Assembly: GCF_030264295.1 (NCBI RefSeq)
Contig: NZ_CP127173.1
Location: 2,053,501-2,117,500 of the forward strand
Direction: 5' to 3'
DNA: 64,000 nucleotides
DNA from: Amycolatopsis nalaikhensis
GTDB lineage: Bacteria > Actinomycetota > Actinomycetes > Mycobacteriales > Pseudonocardiaceae
Shown: positions 55,110 through 63,911 of the stretch, one piece after another
Position numbering within the stretch: the first letter of the stretch is position 1
How the letters are laid out: the number at the start of each line of letters is the position of its first letter
Program-made: the position numbers and the translations under genes
Notes under the pieces: model-generated
Told to the model about the DNA's origin: nothing
What the model saw: the letters and a program-made list of their open reading frames with translations, nothing else
The model's database searches: none

Positions 55110-55683
55110 CCTGGTGCGGCACCTGGCCTGGGTGCACGCTTTCGCCGTCGCCACGGCGATGAACCGGGAGCCGAACCCGACTCCGCCGGAGGACTGGGAC
55201 GACCTGCTCGGCTGGTGGGACGGCCAGCGCCTGGCCGCGCGTGAAGCCCTGGGTCAGCGGCCGGAAACGCCCGCGCGGTCGCCGTTCCCCGGCTTCGAGA
55301 TCACGGTCGGCGACTGGCGGCGCCGGATGGCCCACGAGGCCGCGGTGCACCGGCTCGACGCGGAGTCCGCGCTCGACCCGGTCCCGGACACGCGGCTCTC
55401 CCCCGAGTTCACCCTCGACGGCATCGACGAGTACGCGACGTTCCTCGTCCCGCGCCGCTCACCCCGCTACCCCGTGACGACCACGGTCCACCTGACGACC
55501 GCCGGGCGCACCTGGGCCCTCTACCTGACGCCCGGCGAGCACGCGCGCGTCGGCGAGCCGGGCACGCCGGACGTCGAGCTGAGCGGCGACCCCGACGACG
55601 TCTACCGCGCGTTGTGGGGCCGCCCGAACGCTGCGTCCGTCAAGGGCGACCCGGCTCTCCTCGCACCGCTCGCGGCGCCCTGA
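55000..55683 (+). CDS. Maleylpyruvate isomerase family (DinB-like, mycothiol-dependent) protein
   Basis: 227 residues. NCPKWTVHDLVRHLAWVHAF and WRRRMAHEAAVHRLDAE carry the metal-binding histidines of the mycothiol-dependent isomerase/DinB fold; the C-terminal part is SCP2-like. Fits a mycothiol producer (mshA at 47307). Start ATG 55000 lies inside the DedA gene; an internal start is possible but MDHLEAVDVHTDALKR looks authentic. Confidence 0.85.
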   Translation: MDHLEAVDVHTDALKRAALAAGPAAPVRNCPKWTVHDLVRHLAWVHAFAVATAMNREPNPTPPEDWDDLLGWWDGQRLAAREALGQRPETPARSPFPGFEITVGDWRRRMAHEAAVHRLDAESALDPVPDTRLSPEFTLDGIDEYATFLVPRRSPRYPVTTTVHLTTAGRTWALYLTPGEHARVGEPGTPDVELSGDPDDVYRALWGRPNAASVKGDPALLAPLAAP

Positions 55684-55698
55684 CCAGCGCGGGGGACA

Positions 55699-56574
55699 AT
55701 GCTCGGCGTGACCGCTCCCGAACGCCGCTACGTCATCACCTTCGGCTGCCCCGACCGCACCGGCATCATCGCCCGGATCTCCGGGTTCCTCGCCGAGCAC
55801 GGCGGCTGGATCGTCGAGGCGGCCTACCACACCGACCCGGACACGGGCTGGTTCTTCACCCGCCAGGTCGTCCGCGCCGACTCGCTGCCGTTCGACGCCG
55901 CCGAGCTGCGGGCCCGCTTTGGTGAGGTGGCCGCGGACCTGTCCGCCGACTCGAGCTGGCAGGTCAGCGACACCGGTGAGCGGCGTCGCGCGGTGGTCCT
56001 GGTCTCGAAGGCGGGGCACTGCCTGTACGACCTGCTCGGCCGCGTCGCGTCCGGCGAGCTGGACGTCGACATCGCCGCCGTGATCGGCAACCACGACAGC
56101 CTCGCCGACATCACCCGCGCCCACGGCATCCCGTTCCACCACGTGCCGTTCCCGGCCGACGGCAAGGCCGAGGCGTTCGAGCACGTCCGGAAGCTGGTCG
56201 ACGAGCACGACCCGCACGCGGTGGTGCTCGCCCGGTTCATGCAGATCCTGCCCGCCGACCTGTGCCGCGAGTGGGCCGGCCGCGCGATCAACATCCACCA
56301 CAGCTTCCTGCCGTCGTTCATCGGCGCGAAGCCGTACCACCAGGCGCACACGCGCGGGGTGAAGCTGGTCGGCGCGACCTGCCACTACGTGACGGCGGAC
56401 CTCGACGCGGGCCCGATCATCGAGCAGGACGTCATCCGGGTCGACCACGGCGACTCGGTCGAGGACATGGTCCGCAAGGGCCGCGACATCGAAAAGGTGA
56501 CGCTCGCCCGCGGCCTCCGCTGGCACCTGGAGAACCGGGTCCTGGTGCACGGCAACCGCACCGTGGTGTTCTGA
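55699..56574 (+). CDS. purU: Formyltetrahydrofolate deformylase
   Basis: 291 residues. It releases formate from 10-formyl-THF. An N-terminal ACT domain (about 10-85, ITFGCPDRTGIIARISGFLA) precedes a formyltransferase fold (about 95-285) with the catalytic Asn and His in INIHHSFLPSF and Asp in LDAGPIIEQD. A family B palindrome lies 6 nt past the stop. Confidence 0.94.
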   Translation: MLGVTAPERRYVITFGCPDRTGIIARISGFLAEHGGWIVEAAYHTDPDTGWFFTRQVVRADSLPFDAAELRARFGEVAADLSADSSWQVSDTGERRRAVVLVSKAGHCLYDLLGRVASGELDVDIAAVIGNHDSLADITRAHGIPFHHVPFPADGKAEAFEHVRKLVDEHDPHAVVLARFMQILPADLCREWAGRAINIHHSFLPSFIGAKPYHQAHTRGVKLVGATCHYVTADLDAGPIIEQDVIRVDHGDSVEDMVRKGRDIEKVTLARGLRWHLENRVLVHGNRTVVF

Positions 56575-56580
56575 CCGCCG

Positions 56581-56624
56581 TCGTGAGTGTTTAGGGCGGT
56601 TAGAACCGCCCTAAACACTCACGA
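56581..56624. repeat. Family B 44-bp palindrome, copy 3
   Basis: Perfect 21-nt arms around AG, between convergent purU (stop 56574) and alcohol dehydrogenase (stop 56629). Identical to copy 2. Confidence 0.93.
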
Positions 56625-56628
56625 GCGG

Positions 56629-57678
56629 TCACGCGCCGATGGTGGACGCGTCGATGACGAAGCGGTAGCGGACGTCGGAGTTCTCGACGCGCTCGTACGC
56701 CTCGTTGACCTTGTCGGCCGAGATCGTCTCGATCTCGGCGCCGATGCCGTGCTTCGCGCAGAAGTCCAGCATCTCCTGGGTCTCGGCGATGCCGCCGATC
56801 ATCGACCCGGCCAGCACCTTGTTGCCGCCCAGCAGCGAGAAGGCGTTGTAGGACAGCGGTTCGCCGGGCGCGCCGACGTTCACCATCGCGCCGCCGACGC
56901 GCAGCAGGCCGAGGTAGGCGTCCACCGGCAGCTTGGCCGACACGGTGTTGAGGATGATGTCGAACTTGCCCTTCAGGACGTCGAACGTCGCCTCGTCGCT
57001 GGTCGCGTAGTACTCCGACGCGCCGAGCTTGAGCCCGTCCTCCTGCTTCTTGAGGCTCTGGCTCAGCACGGTCACCTCGGCGCCCATCGCGGCGGCGATC
57101 TTGACGGCCATGTGGCCGAGCCCGCCGAGGCCGATCACGGCGACCTTCTTGCCGGGGCCCGCACCCCAGTGGTGCAGCGGCGAGTAGGTGGTGATGCCCG
57201 CGCACAGCAGCGGCGCGGCGACGTCGAGGTCGATGCCCTCGGGGATGCGGCAGACGAAGGCGTCCTTCACGACGATCTGGTTGCTGTAGCCGCCGTAGGT
57301 GTTCTCGCCGTCGAAGCCGACGCCGTTGTAGGTCTGGACGTTGCCCTTGACGCAGAACTGCTCGGTGCCGGCCAGGCAGTACTCGCACTCGCCGCAGGAG
57401 TCGACCATGCAGCCGACGCCGACGCGGTCGCCGACCCGGTACTTCGTCACGTCGGACCCGACCGCGGCGACGACGCCGGCGATCTCGTGGCCCGGGACCA
57501 TCGGGAAGATCGCCTGGCCCCAGTCCTCCTTGGCCTGGTGGATGTCGCTGTGGCAGATACCGGCGTAGGCGATGTCGATCAGCACGTCGTCCGGACGCAG
57601 GTCACGGCGCTCGATCGTGGTCGGCGCCAGCGGCGCGCCCGGCGCCGGAACGGCGATGGCGTGCGTGGTGGTGCTCAT
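56629..57678 (-). CDS. Zinc-dependent NAD(P) alcohol dehydrogenase (YjgB/CAD-like)
   Basis: 349 residues. Catalytic zinc Cys/His in AGICHSDIH and GHEIAG; structural zinc cysteines in [15 protein letters not shown]; the cofactor site is [17 protein letters not shown]. It reduces aldehydes to alcohols. Divergent from a TetR gene with two palindromic operators between, indicating induction by a TetR ligand. Confidence 0.93.
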   Translation of the reverse strand: MSTTTHAIAVPAPGAPLAPTTIERRDLRPDDVLIDIAYAGICHSDIHQAKEDWGQAIFPMVPGHEIAGVVAAVGSDVTKYRVGDRVGVGCMVDSCGECEYCLAGTEQFCVKGNVQTYNGVGFDGENTYGGYSNQIVVKDAFVCRIPEGIDLDVAAPLLCAGITTYSPLHHWGAGPGKKVAVIGLGGLGHMAVKIAAAMGAEVTVLSQSLKKQEDGLKLGASEYYATSDEATFDVLKGKFDIILNTVSAKLPVDAYLGLLRVGGAMVNVGAPGEPLSYNAFSLLGGNKVLAGSMIGGIAETQEMLDFCAKHGIGAEIETISADKVNEAYERVENSDVRYRFVIDASTIGA

Positions 57679-57709
57679 GGAACCCTCCAACTTCAAGTAC
57701 CGTTGCCTC

Positions 57710-57750
57710 GTAAGAGGCCTCTTACATCGTCTACGTAAGAGCCCTCTTAC
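57710..57750. promoter_or_regulatory. Two tandem candidate TetR operators
   Basis: GTAAGAGGCCTCTTAC (57710-57725, perfect 16-bp palindrome) and GTAAGAGCCCTCTTAC (57735-57750, one mismatch), centres 25 bp apart. They lie 31 bp from each of the divergent genes, as expected for joint repression by the TetR protein of both the dehydrogenase and itself. Confidence 0.8.
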
Positions 57751-57780
57751 ATATTTCGAACGAGAGATGTGATCCAGGTC

Positions 57781-58380
57781 ATGGGCGGCAAGTACCACCA
57801 CGGCGACCTCCGCGGCGAGCTCGTGCGCGTCTCGTTGGACCTGATCGCCGAGCAGGGTCTCGGCGGCTTCTCCGTCGCGAAGGTGGCGAAGCGGGCGAAC
57901 GTCAGCCCCGGCGCGCCGTACCGGCACTTCGCGACGCGGGAGAGCCTGCTGGCCGAGGTCGCCTGCCACATCGCCTGCCAGCTCGCCGACCGCGTCACCG
58001 AGGCGGCGGGCGCGCACGAAGACCCGGTCGACGCGCTGGCCGCGGCCGCGGGCGCCTACACGCGGTACGTGATCGAGCGGCGGGCCGGGATGAACGTCCT
58101 CTACGCCGACGGCCTCCACGGCCCGGAGCACACCGAGCTGCACGAACAGACCCGGCGGCTGACCGACGAGTTCCTGTTGCGCTGCCTGGTCGTCGCGCCG
58201 GACCCGGCGACCGGGCTGGAGCTGATGGAGCAGCTGTTCACCCAGGCGCACGGCTACGGCACGTTCCAGCTCGACGGCGTCTTCGTGAAGCACGGCTATT
58301 CGGTGGACCTGGTCGTGGCGAAGTCGGCCGAGGCCGCCCGGGTCGCCATTCGCGGCCGAACTGTCGGTGCCGCGCGCTAG
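57781..58380 (+). CDS. TetR family transcriptional regulator
   Basis: 199 residues. N-terminal [23 protein letters not shown] with [10 protein letters not shown], then an all-helical ligand domain. GTG 57769 four codons upstream is an alternative start. Divergent to the alcohol dehydrogenase, whose promoter region holds its likely operators. Ligand unknown, probably an aldehyde or alcohol. Confidence 0.9.
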   Translation: MGGKYHHGDLRGELVRVSLDLIAEQGLGGFSVAKVAKRANVSPGAPYRHFATRESLLAEVACHIACQLADRVTEAAGAHEDPVDALAAAAGAYTRYVIERRAGMNVLYADGLHGPEHTELHEQTRRLTDEFLLRCLVVAPDPATGLELMEQLFTQAHGYGTFQLDGVFVKHGYSVDLVVAKSAEAARVAIRGRTVGAAR

Positions 58381-58389
58381 CTTGGCCCC

Positions 58390-59004
58390 ATGGGGATCAT
58401 CGACTCGCACGAAGCCCTGCGTGAACTGGTCGGCGAAGCGGCCGAGCGGACGCAGAAGAAGATCATCGACCACATCGACGAGCACGCGCGCACGCTGATC
58501 GCGCACTCACCGTTCGTGCTGCTGGCGACGTCGGCACCGGACGGCAGCTGCGACGTCTCGCCGCGGGGCGACCCGGCGGGTTCGGTGCTGGTCCTCGACG
58601 ACCGGACGCTGGTGCTGGCGGACCGGCCGGGCAACAAGCTGATCGACAGCTTCCGCAACATCGTCGACAACCCGCACGCGGGGTTGCTGTTCCTGGTGCC
58701 GGGCATGAACGAGACGCTCCGCGTGAACGGCCGCGCCCACCTGGTGTCGGACGCGCCCTACTTCGACCGGCTCGTCGTGCGCGGCAAGCGGCCGCAGCTC
58801 GCCGTGGTCGTCGAGGTCCGCGAGCTGTACATGCATTGCGCGAAGGCGTTCCTGCGGTCTTCGCTGTGGGACCCGGCGACCTGGCCGGAGCGGGCGAGCC
58901 TGCCGACGATGGGCACGATCCTGCGCGACCAGATGGCGCTGCCGATGTCGGCGGCGGAGCTGGACGCGAACCTCAACGAGCGGGCGTTGCACACCCAGTA
59001 CTGA
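58390..59004 (+). CDS. FMN-dependent PPOX-family flavoprotein
   Basis: 204 residues. [39 protein letters not shown] and NGRAHLVSD match pyridoxamine 5'-phosphate oxidase-like proteins that bind FMN or F420. It starts 9 nt after the TetR stop and may be co-transcribed. The 3' end overlaps the ArsR gene by 32 bp. Confidence 0.87.
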   Translation: MGIIDSHEALRELVGEAAERTQKKIIDHIDEHARTLIAHSPFVLLATSAPDGSCDVSPRGDPAGSVLVLDDRTLVLADRPGNKLIDSFRNIVDNPHAGLLFLVPGMNETLRVNGRAHLVSDAPYFDRLVVRGKRPQLAVVVEVRELYMHCAKAFLRSSLWDPATWPERASLPTMGTILRDQMALPMSAAELDANLNERALHTQY

Positions 59005-59314
59005 TCCCGGCGACGACGTCGAGCAGGCCCGGGAAGCGGGCGTCGAACTCGTCGCGCCGGAGCCGCACGAACGTGCCGTTGCCCGCGTCGCGCTGCCGGA
59101 CCAGCCCGGCTTCGCGCAGCACGCGCCAGTGGTGCGTCCTCGTCGACTTCGCGATCGGCAGCGGGAAGGAGGAGCAGGCGCGCTCGGCACCGTCGCCGCC
59201 CACGAGCTCCAGCACCACGGCGCGGCGGTGCGGATCGGCGAGGGCGGACAGGACGGTGCCGAGGTCGACGTCGGCCATCTCCGGGATCGGCAGTTCACCG
59301 GGCATGCTGGACAT
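58973..59314 (-). CDS. ArsR family transcriptional regulator
   Basis: 113 residues. Winged HTH: VLSALADPHRRAVVLELVGG and STRTHHWRVLREAGLVRQRD. No metal-binding Cys cluster (no ELCVC-like motif), so it is not a clear metal sensor. Divergent to a haloacid dehalogenase gene with GGTACG half-sites between; likely regulates it and itself. Confidence 0.87.
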   Translation of the reverse strand: MSSMPGELPIPEMADVDLGTVLSALADPHRRAVVLELVGGDGAERACSSFPLPIAKSTRTHHWRVLREAGLVRQRDAGNGTFVRLRRDEFDARFPGLLDVVAGISTGCATPAR

Positions 59315-59348
59315 GGTACGGCAACTGTCGTACCTTCGACGAGGTACG
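59315..59348. promoter_or_regulatory. Candidate ArsR operator cluster
   Basis: GGTACG-GCAACTGT-CGTACC (59315-59334) is an inverted repeat with 6-bp arms directly at the ArsR start, and a third GGTACG lies at 59343-59348, between ArsR and the divergent dehalogenase start (59376). Confidence 0.6.
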
Positions 59349-59375
59349 ATAACCTTCGAACCTCCGGAGATCCGC

Positions 59376-60006
59376 ATGCTGTGCGTGTTCGACGTCAACG
59401 AGACCCTGCTCGACGTCGCCGGGCTGGACGCCACGATCGGCGGTCCCGAGCTTCCGGCGCGAATGGTTCGGCCTGGTCATCCACACGGCCCTGACGGTCA
59501 CCGCGTCCGGCGGCTACCGCGACTTCGCGGGCATCGCCGGCCAGGCCGCCACCGAGATCGCCGCGCGGCACGGCCGCGAGATCGACCTCGCGAAGGTCGG
59601 CGAAGGCTTGCGTTCGCTCCCGGCCCACCCGGACGTCGAGGAGGGCCTGACCAAGCTGCGCGAAGCGGGCCACGACGTCGTCGCGCTGACGAACTCGCCG
59701 CTGGCGACGGCCGAGGCGCAGCTGACGAACTCGGGGCTGGCCAAGCTCTTCGACCGGATCTTCTCGGCCGAGCAGGTGGGCCGGCTCAAGCCCGCACCCG
59801 AGCCGTACCGCCAGGTCCTGGAGGCCTACGGCGTCGAGCCCGGCGACGCGGTGATGATCGCGGCCCACGACTGGGACATCGCGGGCGCGCAGGCGGCCGG
59901 GCTGCGGACGGCGTTGTTCGCCCGGCCCGGCGTCCGCCCGCTGCCCGGTTCGCCCGAGCCGACCTACACGATCTCGGCCCTGCCGGAGCTGGCCGAGCTG
60001 CTCTAG
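59376..60006 (+). pseudogene. Haloacid dehalogenase type II, single-base frameshift
   Basis: ATG 59376 (GGAG upstream) gives the catalytic Asp motif FDVNETLLD and reaches GGPEL near 59450. The family continuation REWFGLVIHTALTVT, then TNSPLATAEAQL, LFDRIFSAEQVGRLKPAPEPYR and MIAAHDWDIAGAQAAG, lies in the next frame to 60006. One extra T in GAGCTTCCGGCGC where GAGCTCCGGCGC is expected (about 59452-59453) explains it. Otherwise full length (about 209 residues), so either a very recent mutation or a sequencing error. Confidence 0.85.
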
Positions 60007-61010
60007 TCCGCGATCCGGACCAGCATCTTGCCGGTGTTGGCCCCGGAGAGCAGGCCGATGAAGGCGTCCGGCGCGTTGCGGATGCCGTCGACGAACGTCT
60101 CGGTGTACTTGATCTCGCCCGAGTTCACCAGCGGCGCGACCTCGGTGACGAACTGCTGCTGCAGGCCCCAGTGGTCGAGCACCAGCAGGCCGCGGATGGT
60201 GATCCGCTTGGCGATGATCTGCGCGAGGTTGCGCGGCGCCGGCGTCGGCTCGGTCGCGTTGTACTGCGAGATCATGCCGCAGACGGCGATCCGGCCGTGC
60301 AGGTTGATCGCGTCGATCGCGGCTTCGAGGTGTTCGCCGCCGACGTTGTCGAAGTAGACGTCGATGCCTTCCGGGGCCGCCTGGTGCAGCTGCTCGGCGA
60401 CCGGGCCGTCCTTGTAGTTGAAGGCCGCGTCGAAGCCGAGGTCGTCGATCAGGTGGCGGACCTTCTCCGCCGAGCCCGCCGAGCCGATGACGCGCTTGGC
60501 GCCCTTCAGCTTCGCGAGCTGCCCGACGAGCGAGCCGACGGCGCCGGCCGCGCCGGAGACGAACACCGTGTCGCCCGGCTTGAACTCGGCCGACTCCAGC
60601 AGGCCCGCGTACGCGGTGAGGCCGGGCATGCCGAGGACGCCGAGGTACGTCGACAGCGGCGCGGCGGAGGCGTCGACCTTGACGTACCGCTTGGCGTCGA
60701 GCACGGCGTGGGTGCGCCAGCCCGCCTGGTGCAGCACGTGGTCGCCGGGCTTGACGTCGTCCACATGGGACTCGACGACCTCGCCGACGGCGCCGCCGGA
60801 CATGACCTCGCCGACCTGGAACGGCGGCGCGTACGACTTGACGTCGCGCATGCGGCCGCGCATCGCCGGGTCGACGCTCATGATCAGGTTGCGCACCAGG
60901 ATCTGGCCCTCACCGGGGGCGGGGATCTCGGTGTCGACGATCTCGAAGTTCTCGTGCGTCGGCACCCCTTCCGGGCGGGAGGCCAGCCTGATTTCGGTCG
61001 CTGCGGTCAC
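60003..61010 (-). CDS. NADP-dependent MDR oxidoreductase (leukotriene B4 dehydrogenase/CurA-like)
   Basis: 335 residues from GTG 61008-61010 (GAGGAG upstream). Nucleotide-binding VFVSGAAGAVGSLVGQLAKL, SVDPAMRGRM near the N-terminus, and DNVGGEHLEAA are typical of zinc-free medium-chain enoyl/prostaglandin reductases. No zinc cysteines. Substrate unknown. Confidence 0.9.
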   Translation of the reverse strand: MTAATEIRLASRPEGVPTHENFEIVDTEIPAPGEGQILVRNLIMSVDPAMRGRMRDVKSYAPPFQVGEVMSGGAVGEVVESHVDDVKPGDHVLHQAGWRTHAVLDAKRYVKVDASAAPLSTYLGVLGMPGLTAYAGLLESAEFKPGDTVFVSGAAGAVGSLVGQLAKLKGAKRVIGSAGSAEKVRHLIDDLGFDAAFNYKDGPVAEQLHQAAPEGIDVYFDNVGGEHLEAAIDAINLHGRIAVCGMISQYNATEPTPAPRNLAQIIAKRITIRGLLVLDHWGLQQQFVTEVAPLVNSGEIKYTETFVDGIRNAPDAFIGLLSGANTGKMLVRIAD

Positions 61011-61161
61011 CGTCGAACTCCTCAACTCTCTCGAAGCGGGGCAGGCGCCCCGGATTTCTCTCGGGTCAACCAGCTAACCGGGGCGCACATTCCGATTGTG
61101 ACGCGCTACACCTCCAACCTTCCTCCCCACCACCACCCTCAACGGAGACGCTTCGCGTCGC

Positions 61162-61596
61162 TCACACAATTTCGGCGAGCTTCCCGAGCACCCCGTCGTA
61201 GATCTTCTTGAGCCCACCGGGCGCGAAGGTCTTCTCGAAGAAGCCGCCGATGCCACCGGCCCCGTCCCACGACGTCTCGATCCGCACGAGGCTCTTGTCG
61301 CCGGCCTCGGCGACCGTCCAGGTGGTGACCATGCTGGAGTTCGCGTCCGTCTCGACCAGGACACCCGGCCGGGGTTCGGTGACGGTCGCCGCCACGTCCC
61401 GGACGCGCTTCGACGTCGCCTGCAGCTTCCAGCCCGCCTTGGTCCCGGCGCCGACCCCGCCTTCGGTGACCTCGTAGTCGCGGTAGTGCTCGGTGAGCAG
61501 CTTCGGGCGCGTTTCGGCGTAGTCGGCGACGAGCGCGCGGACCTTGTCCGCCGGGGCGTCGATGGTGCGCTCCGCGGTGGCCGTGACCTTTCCCAT
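61162..61596 (-). CDS. SRPBCC family protein
   Basis: 144 residues. MGKVTATAERTIDAPADKVR and VETSWDGAGGIGGFFEKTFA-type segments show the START/Bet v1 fold with a hydrophobic ligand pocket. Ligand unknown. Divergent from the MarR gene (85 bp between starts), which may control it. Confidence 0.85.
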   Translation of the reverse strand: MGKVTATAERTIDAPADKVRALVADYAETRPKLLTEHYRDYEVTEGGVGAGTKAGWKLQATSKRVRDVAATVTEPRPGVLVETDANSSMVTTWTVAEAGDKSLVRIETSWDGAGGIGGFFEKTFAPGGLKKIYDGVLGKLAEIV

Positions 61597-61680
61597 TTCA
61601 CTCCTTCTCCCGAGGTGACGATCGTGGTCCACGATTCCACTCCGGGCCGGGAGGCGATGCACCGCGTTAGGCTGACGCCC

Positions 61681-62163
61681 GTGAGTTCCCCCTCGGACGC
61701 CGCCCGCCGCCGGCGCGCGACCGTGGCGCTCAAGGCGTCGCTGCGCGAACTACGCAACCAGCTTTCACTGCTGAACCACCAGGTCAGCGCCCACGTGGCG
61801 CTCAAGGACGTCGACCTCGACTGCCTCGAGCTGATCGGCAGGCACGGTCCGCTGAGCCCGAGCGCGCTCGCCCGCCGCGCGGGCCTGCACCCGGCGACGA
61901 TGACCGGCATCCTCGACCGGCTGCAGAAGGGCGGCTGGATCGTCCGCGAACGCGACCCCGAGGCGGCCGACCGGCGCGCGGTCGCGGTCCGCGCGGTCCC
62001 CGGCCGCACCGCCGAGCTGTTCCGGCTCTACCAGGGCATGAACGCGAAGCTGGACGAGCTGTGCGCGGACTACAGCGAGGAGGAGCTGGCGCTGATCGCC
62101 GGGTTCCTGCGGCGCGCGACGTCGGCGGGTGACGCCGCGACGGGTGATCTCGCCAACAGCTGA
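61681..62163 (+). CDS. MarR family transcriptional regulator
   Basis: 160 residues from GTG 61681. DVDLDCLELIGRHGPLSPSA, LARRAGLHPATMTGILDRL and GGWIVRERDPEAADRRAVAV are the winged-helix and wing with the DxR motif. It may regulate the SRPBCC gene or the methyltransferase gene 28 bp downstream. Confidence 0.9.
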   Translation: MSSPSDAARRRRATVALKASLRELRNQLSLLNHQVSAHVALKDVDLDCLELIGRHGPLSPSALARRAGLHPATMTGILDRLQKGGWIVRERDPEAADRRAVAVRAVPGRTAELFRLYQGMNAKLDELCADYSEEELALIAGFLRRATSAGDAATGDLANS

Positions 62164-62191
62164 CCAGCGGTTTTTGTGCTGTACTCCACGC

Positions 62192-62965
62192 ATGTGGCAA
62201 GCGGGCGACGCGTACGAGGCCTACATCGGGCGGTGGAGCCGCCGGGTCGCGGCGACGTTCGTCCGGCAGCTGGACGTCCCGGCGAGCCGCCGCTGGCTCG
62301 ACGTCGGCTGCGGCACCGGCGCGCTGACGTCGGCGGTGCTGGCGGCGGCCGACCCGGCGGAGGTCGTCGGCGTCGACCCGTCCGAGGGATTCCTGAAGAC
62401 GGCCCGCGAGAGCGTCACAGACCCGCGGGCGTCGTTCTCCCTCGCCGACGCGCGTGAGCTGCCCTTCCCGGACGACGACTTCGACGTCGTGGTTTCCGGC
62501 CTGGTCCTGAACTTCGTGCCCGACCCGGCGAAGGCCGCCTCGGAGATCGCGCGGGTGACGCGCGGCCTGGCCGCGGCCTACGTCTGGGACCTCGCCGAAG
62601 GCATGGAGCTGATCCGCCGCTTCTGGGACGCGGCCGCCGAGCTGGACCCGGCCAAGGTCGCCGAGCTGGACGAGGGCCGCCGGTTCACGCTGTGCCGCCC
62701 CGAGCCGCTGGGTCGCTTGTGGACGGAGGCGGGCTTCTCCGGCGTGTCCGTCGGCGAGGTGAAGATCCCGACGGTGTTCACCGGCTTCGACGACTACTGG
62801 CAGCCGTTCCTCGGCGCGCAAGGCCCGGCCCCGGCCTACTTGGCGACGGTGCCGGAGCCCCGCCGCGACCAGATCCGCGAGCTGCTGCGCAGCAGGCTCC
62901 CCACCAACCCGGACGGCTCGATCCCGCTGACGGCCCGGGCCTGGGTCGTCAGCGGGACCGCGTAG
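62192..62965 (+). CDS. Class I SAM-dependent methyltransferase (UbiE-like)
   Basis: 257 residues. SAM motif I WLDVGCGTGALTSAVLAAA, acidic VVGVDPSEGFLKTARESV, and motif II/III LPFPDDDFDVVVSGLVLNF. Acceptor unknown. Ends 1 bp from the stop of the convergent binding protein. Confidence 0.9.
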   Translation: MWQAGDAYEAYIGRWSRRVAATFVRQLDVPASRRWLDVGCGTGALTSAVLAAADPAEVVGVDPSEGFLKTARESVTDPRASFSLADARELPFPDDDFDVVVSGLVLNFVPDPAKAASEIARVTRGLAAAYVWDLAEGMELIRRFWDAAAELDPAKVAELDEGRRFTLCRPEPLGRLWTEAGFSGVSVGEVKIPTVFTGFDDYWQPFLGAQGPAPAYLATVPEPRRDQIRELLRSRLPTNPDGSIPLTARAWVVSGTA

Positions 62966-62966
62966 C

Positions 62967-63911
62967 TCAGAGCCCGGCCTGGGCCAGCCAGTCCTTCGCG
63001 ACGTCCGCGGCCTTCTCGCCGTCGGAGTCCACGCGCTTGTTCAGGTCGCGCATGATGTCGGTGGTCAGCTTCGCGCTCACCGCGTTGACGGCGTTGGCGA
63101 AGTCGGCCCCGCGCTCGTCGAGGACCTTCTTGTTCACCGCGGGCACGACGTTCTCGGTCGGCACGATGTTCAGGTCGTCCTTGAGCACGGTGTAGTTCGG
63201 GTCGCCGGTCAGCGGGCTGACCGAGTCGACCGGGATCACCGTGACCGCACCGGACTTGAGCTGCTCGACGCGCGGCCCGGCTTCCTGGACGGTCTGGAAG
63301 GTCGCGTTCGTCAGCTTGTAGACGTCCTTGAAGCCGAGGAAGCACGGGAGCCGCTTCTCGCACTCCGGCGGGCCCGCCATGACGACCTTGTCGAGCTTCT
63401 TCAGGTCGCTGATCGACGCGATGCCCTTTTCCTTGGCCAGGTCGGACTTGATGATGTAGGTGTTCTTGTCCTCGGCCGCGGCGAAGTTCAGCAGGGCGAC
63501 GCCGCTGGGCTCGAACAGCTTCGCCAGCTGCTCGTGCTCCTCCTGCGCGGTCTTGCCCGCCTCCTTGCCGAAGCCGGTGGTGATCGCCGCGCCCTGGTAC
63601 TCCGGGATGAACTGCAGCTCACCGGACTTGAGCGACGGGTAGATCAGCTCCCGCGAGCCGAGGTTCAGCTTCCGGGTCACCGGGTAGCCCTTGGCCTCCA
63701 GCGCCTGGGCGTAGATCTCGGCGAGGATCTGGCTGTCGGTGAAGTTGAAGGACGCGACGACGATCGGCGCCCCACCTTTGCTCTGCGCGGCGGGTTTGTC
63801 ACCGCTGTCGCTGCCACCACCACAGGCGGCCAAGCCGAGCGTCGCCGCGACGGCCACCGCCACCACGGACGCGTTCCGGAACCAGCGCACGAATCCCCAC
63901 TCCTTCGTCAC
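62967..63911 (-). CDS. Glycine betaine/osmoprotectant ABC transporter substrate-binding lipoprotein
   Basis: 314 residues. Lipobox LAAC (Cys30) anchors it outside the membrane. IVVASFNFTDSQILAEIYAQ, QFIPEYQGAAITTGFG and PVDSVSPLTGDPNYTVLKDD match the OpuAC/ProX-type binding domain for quaternary amines. Other transporter genes would lie beyond the right edge, if adjacent. 89 bp of upstream sequence remain in the window, too little to define a promoter. Confidence 0.88.
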   Translation of the reverse strand: MTKEWGFVRWFRNASVVAVAVAATLGLAACGGGSDSGDKPAAQSKGGAPIVVASFNFTDSQILAEIYAQALEAKGYPVTRKLNLGSRELIYPSLKSGELQFIPEYQGAAITTGFGKEAGKTAQEEHEQLAKLFEPSGVALLNFAAAEDKNTYIIKSDLAKEKGIASISDLKKLDKVVMAGPPECEKRLPCFLGFKDVYKLTNATFQTVQEAGPRVEQLKSGAVTVIPVDSVSPLTGDPNYTVLKDDLNIVPTENVVPAVNKKVLDERGADFANAVNAVSAKLTTDIMRDLNKRVDSDGEKAADVAKDWLAQAGL

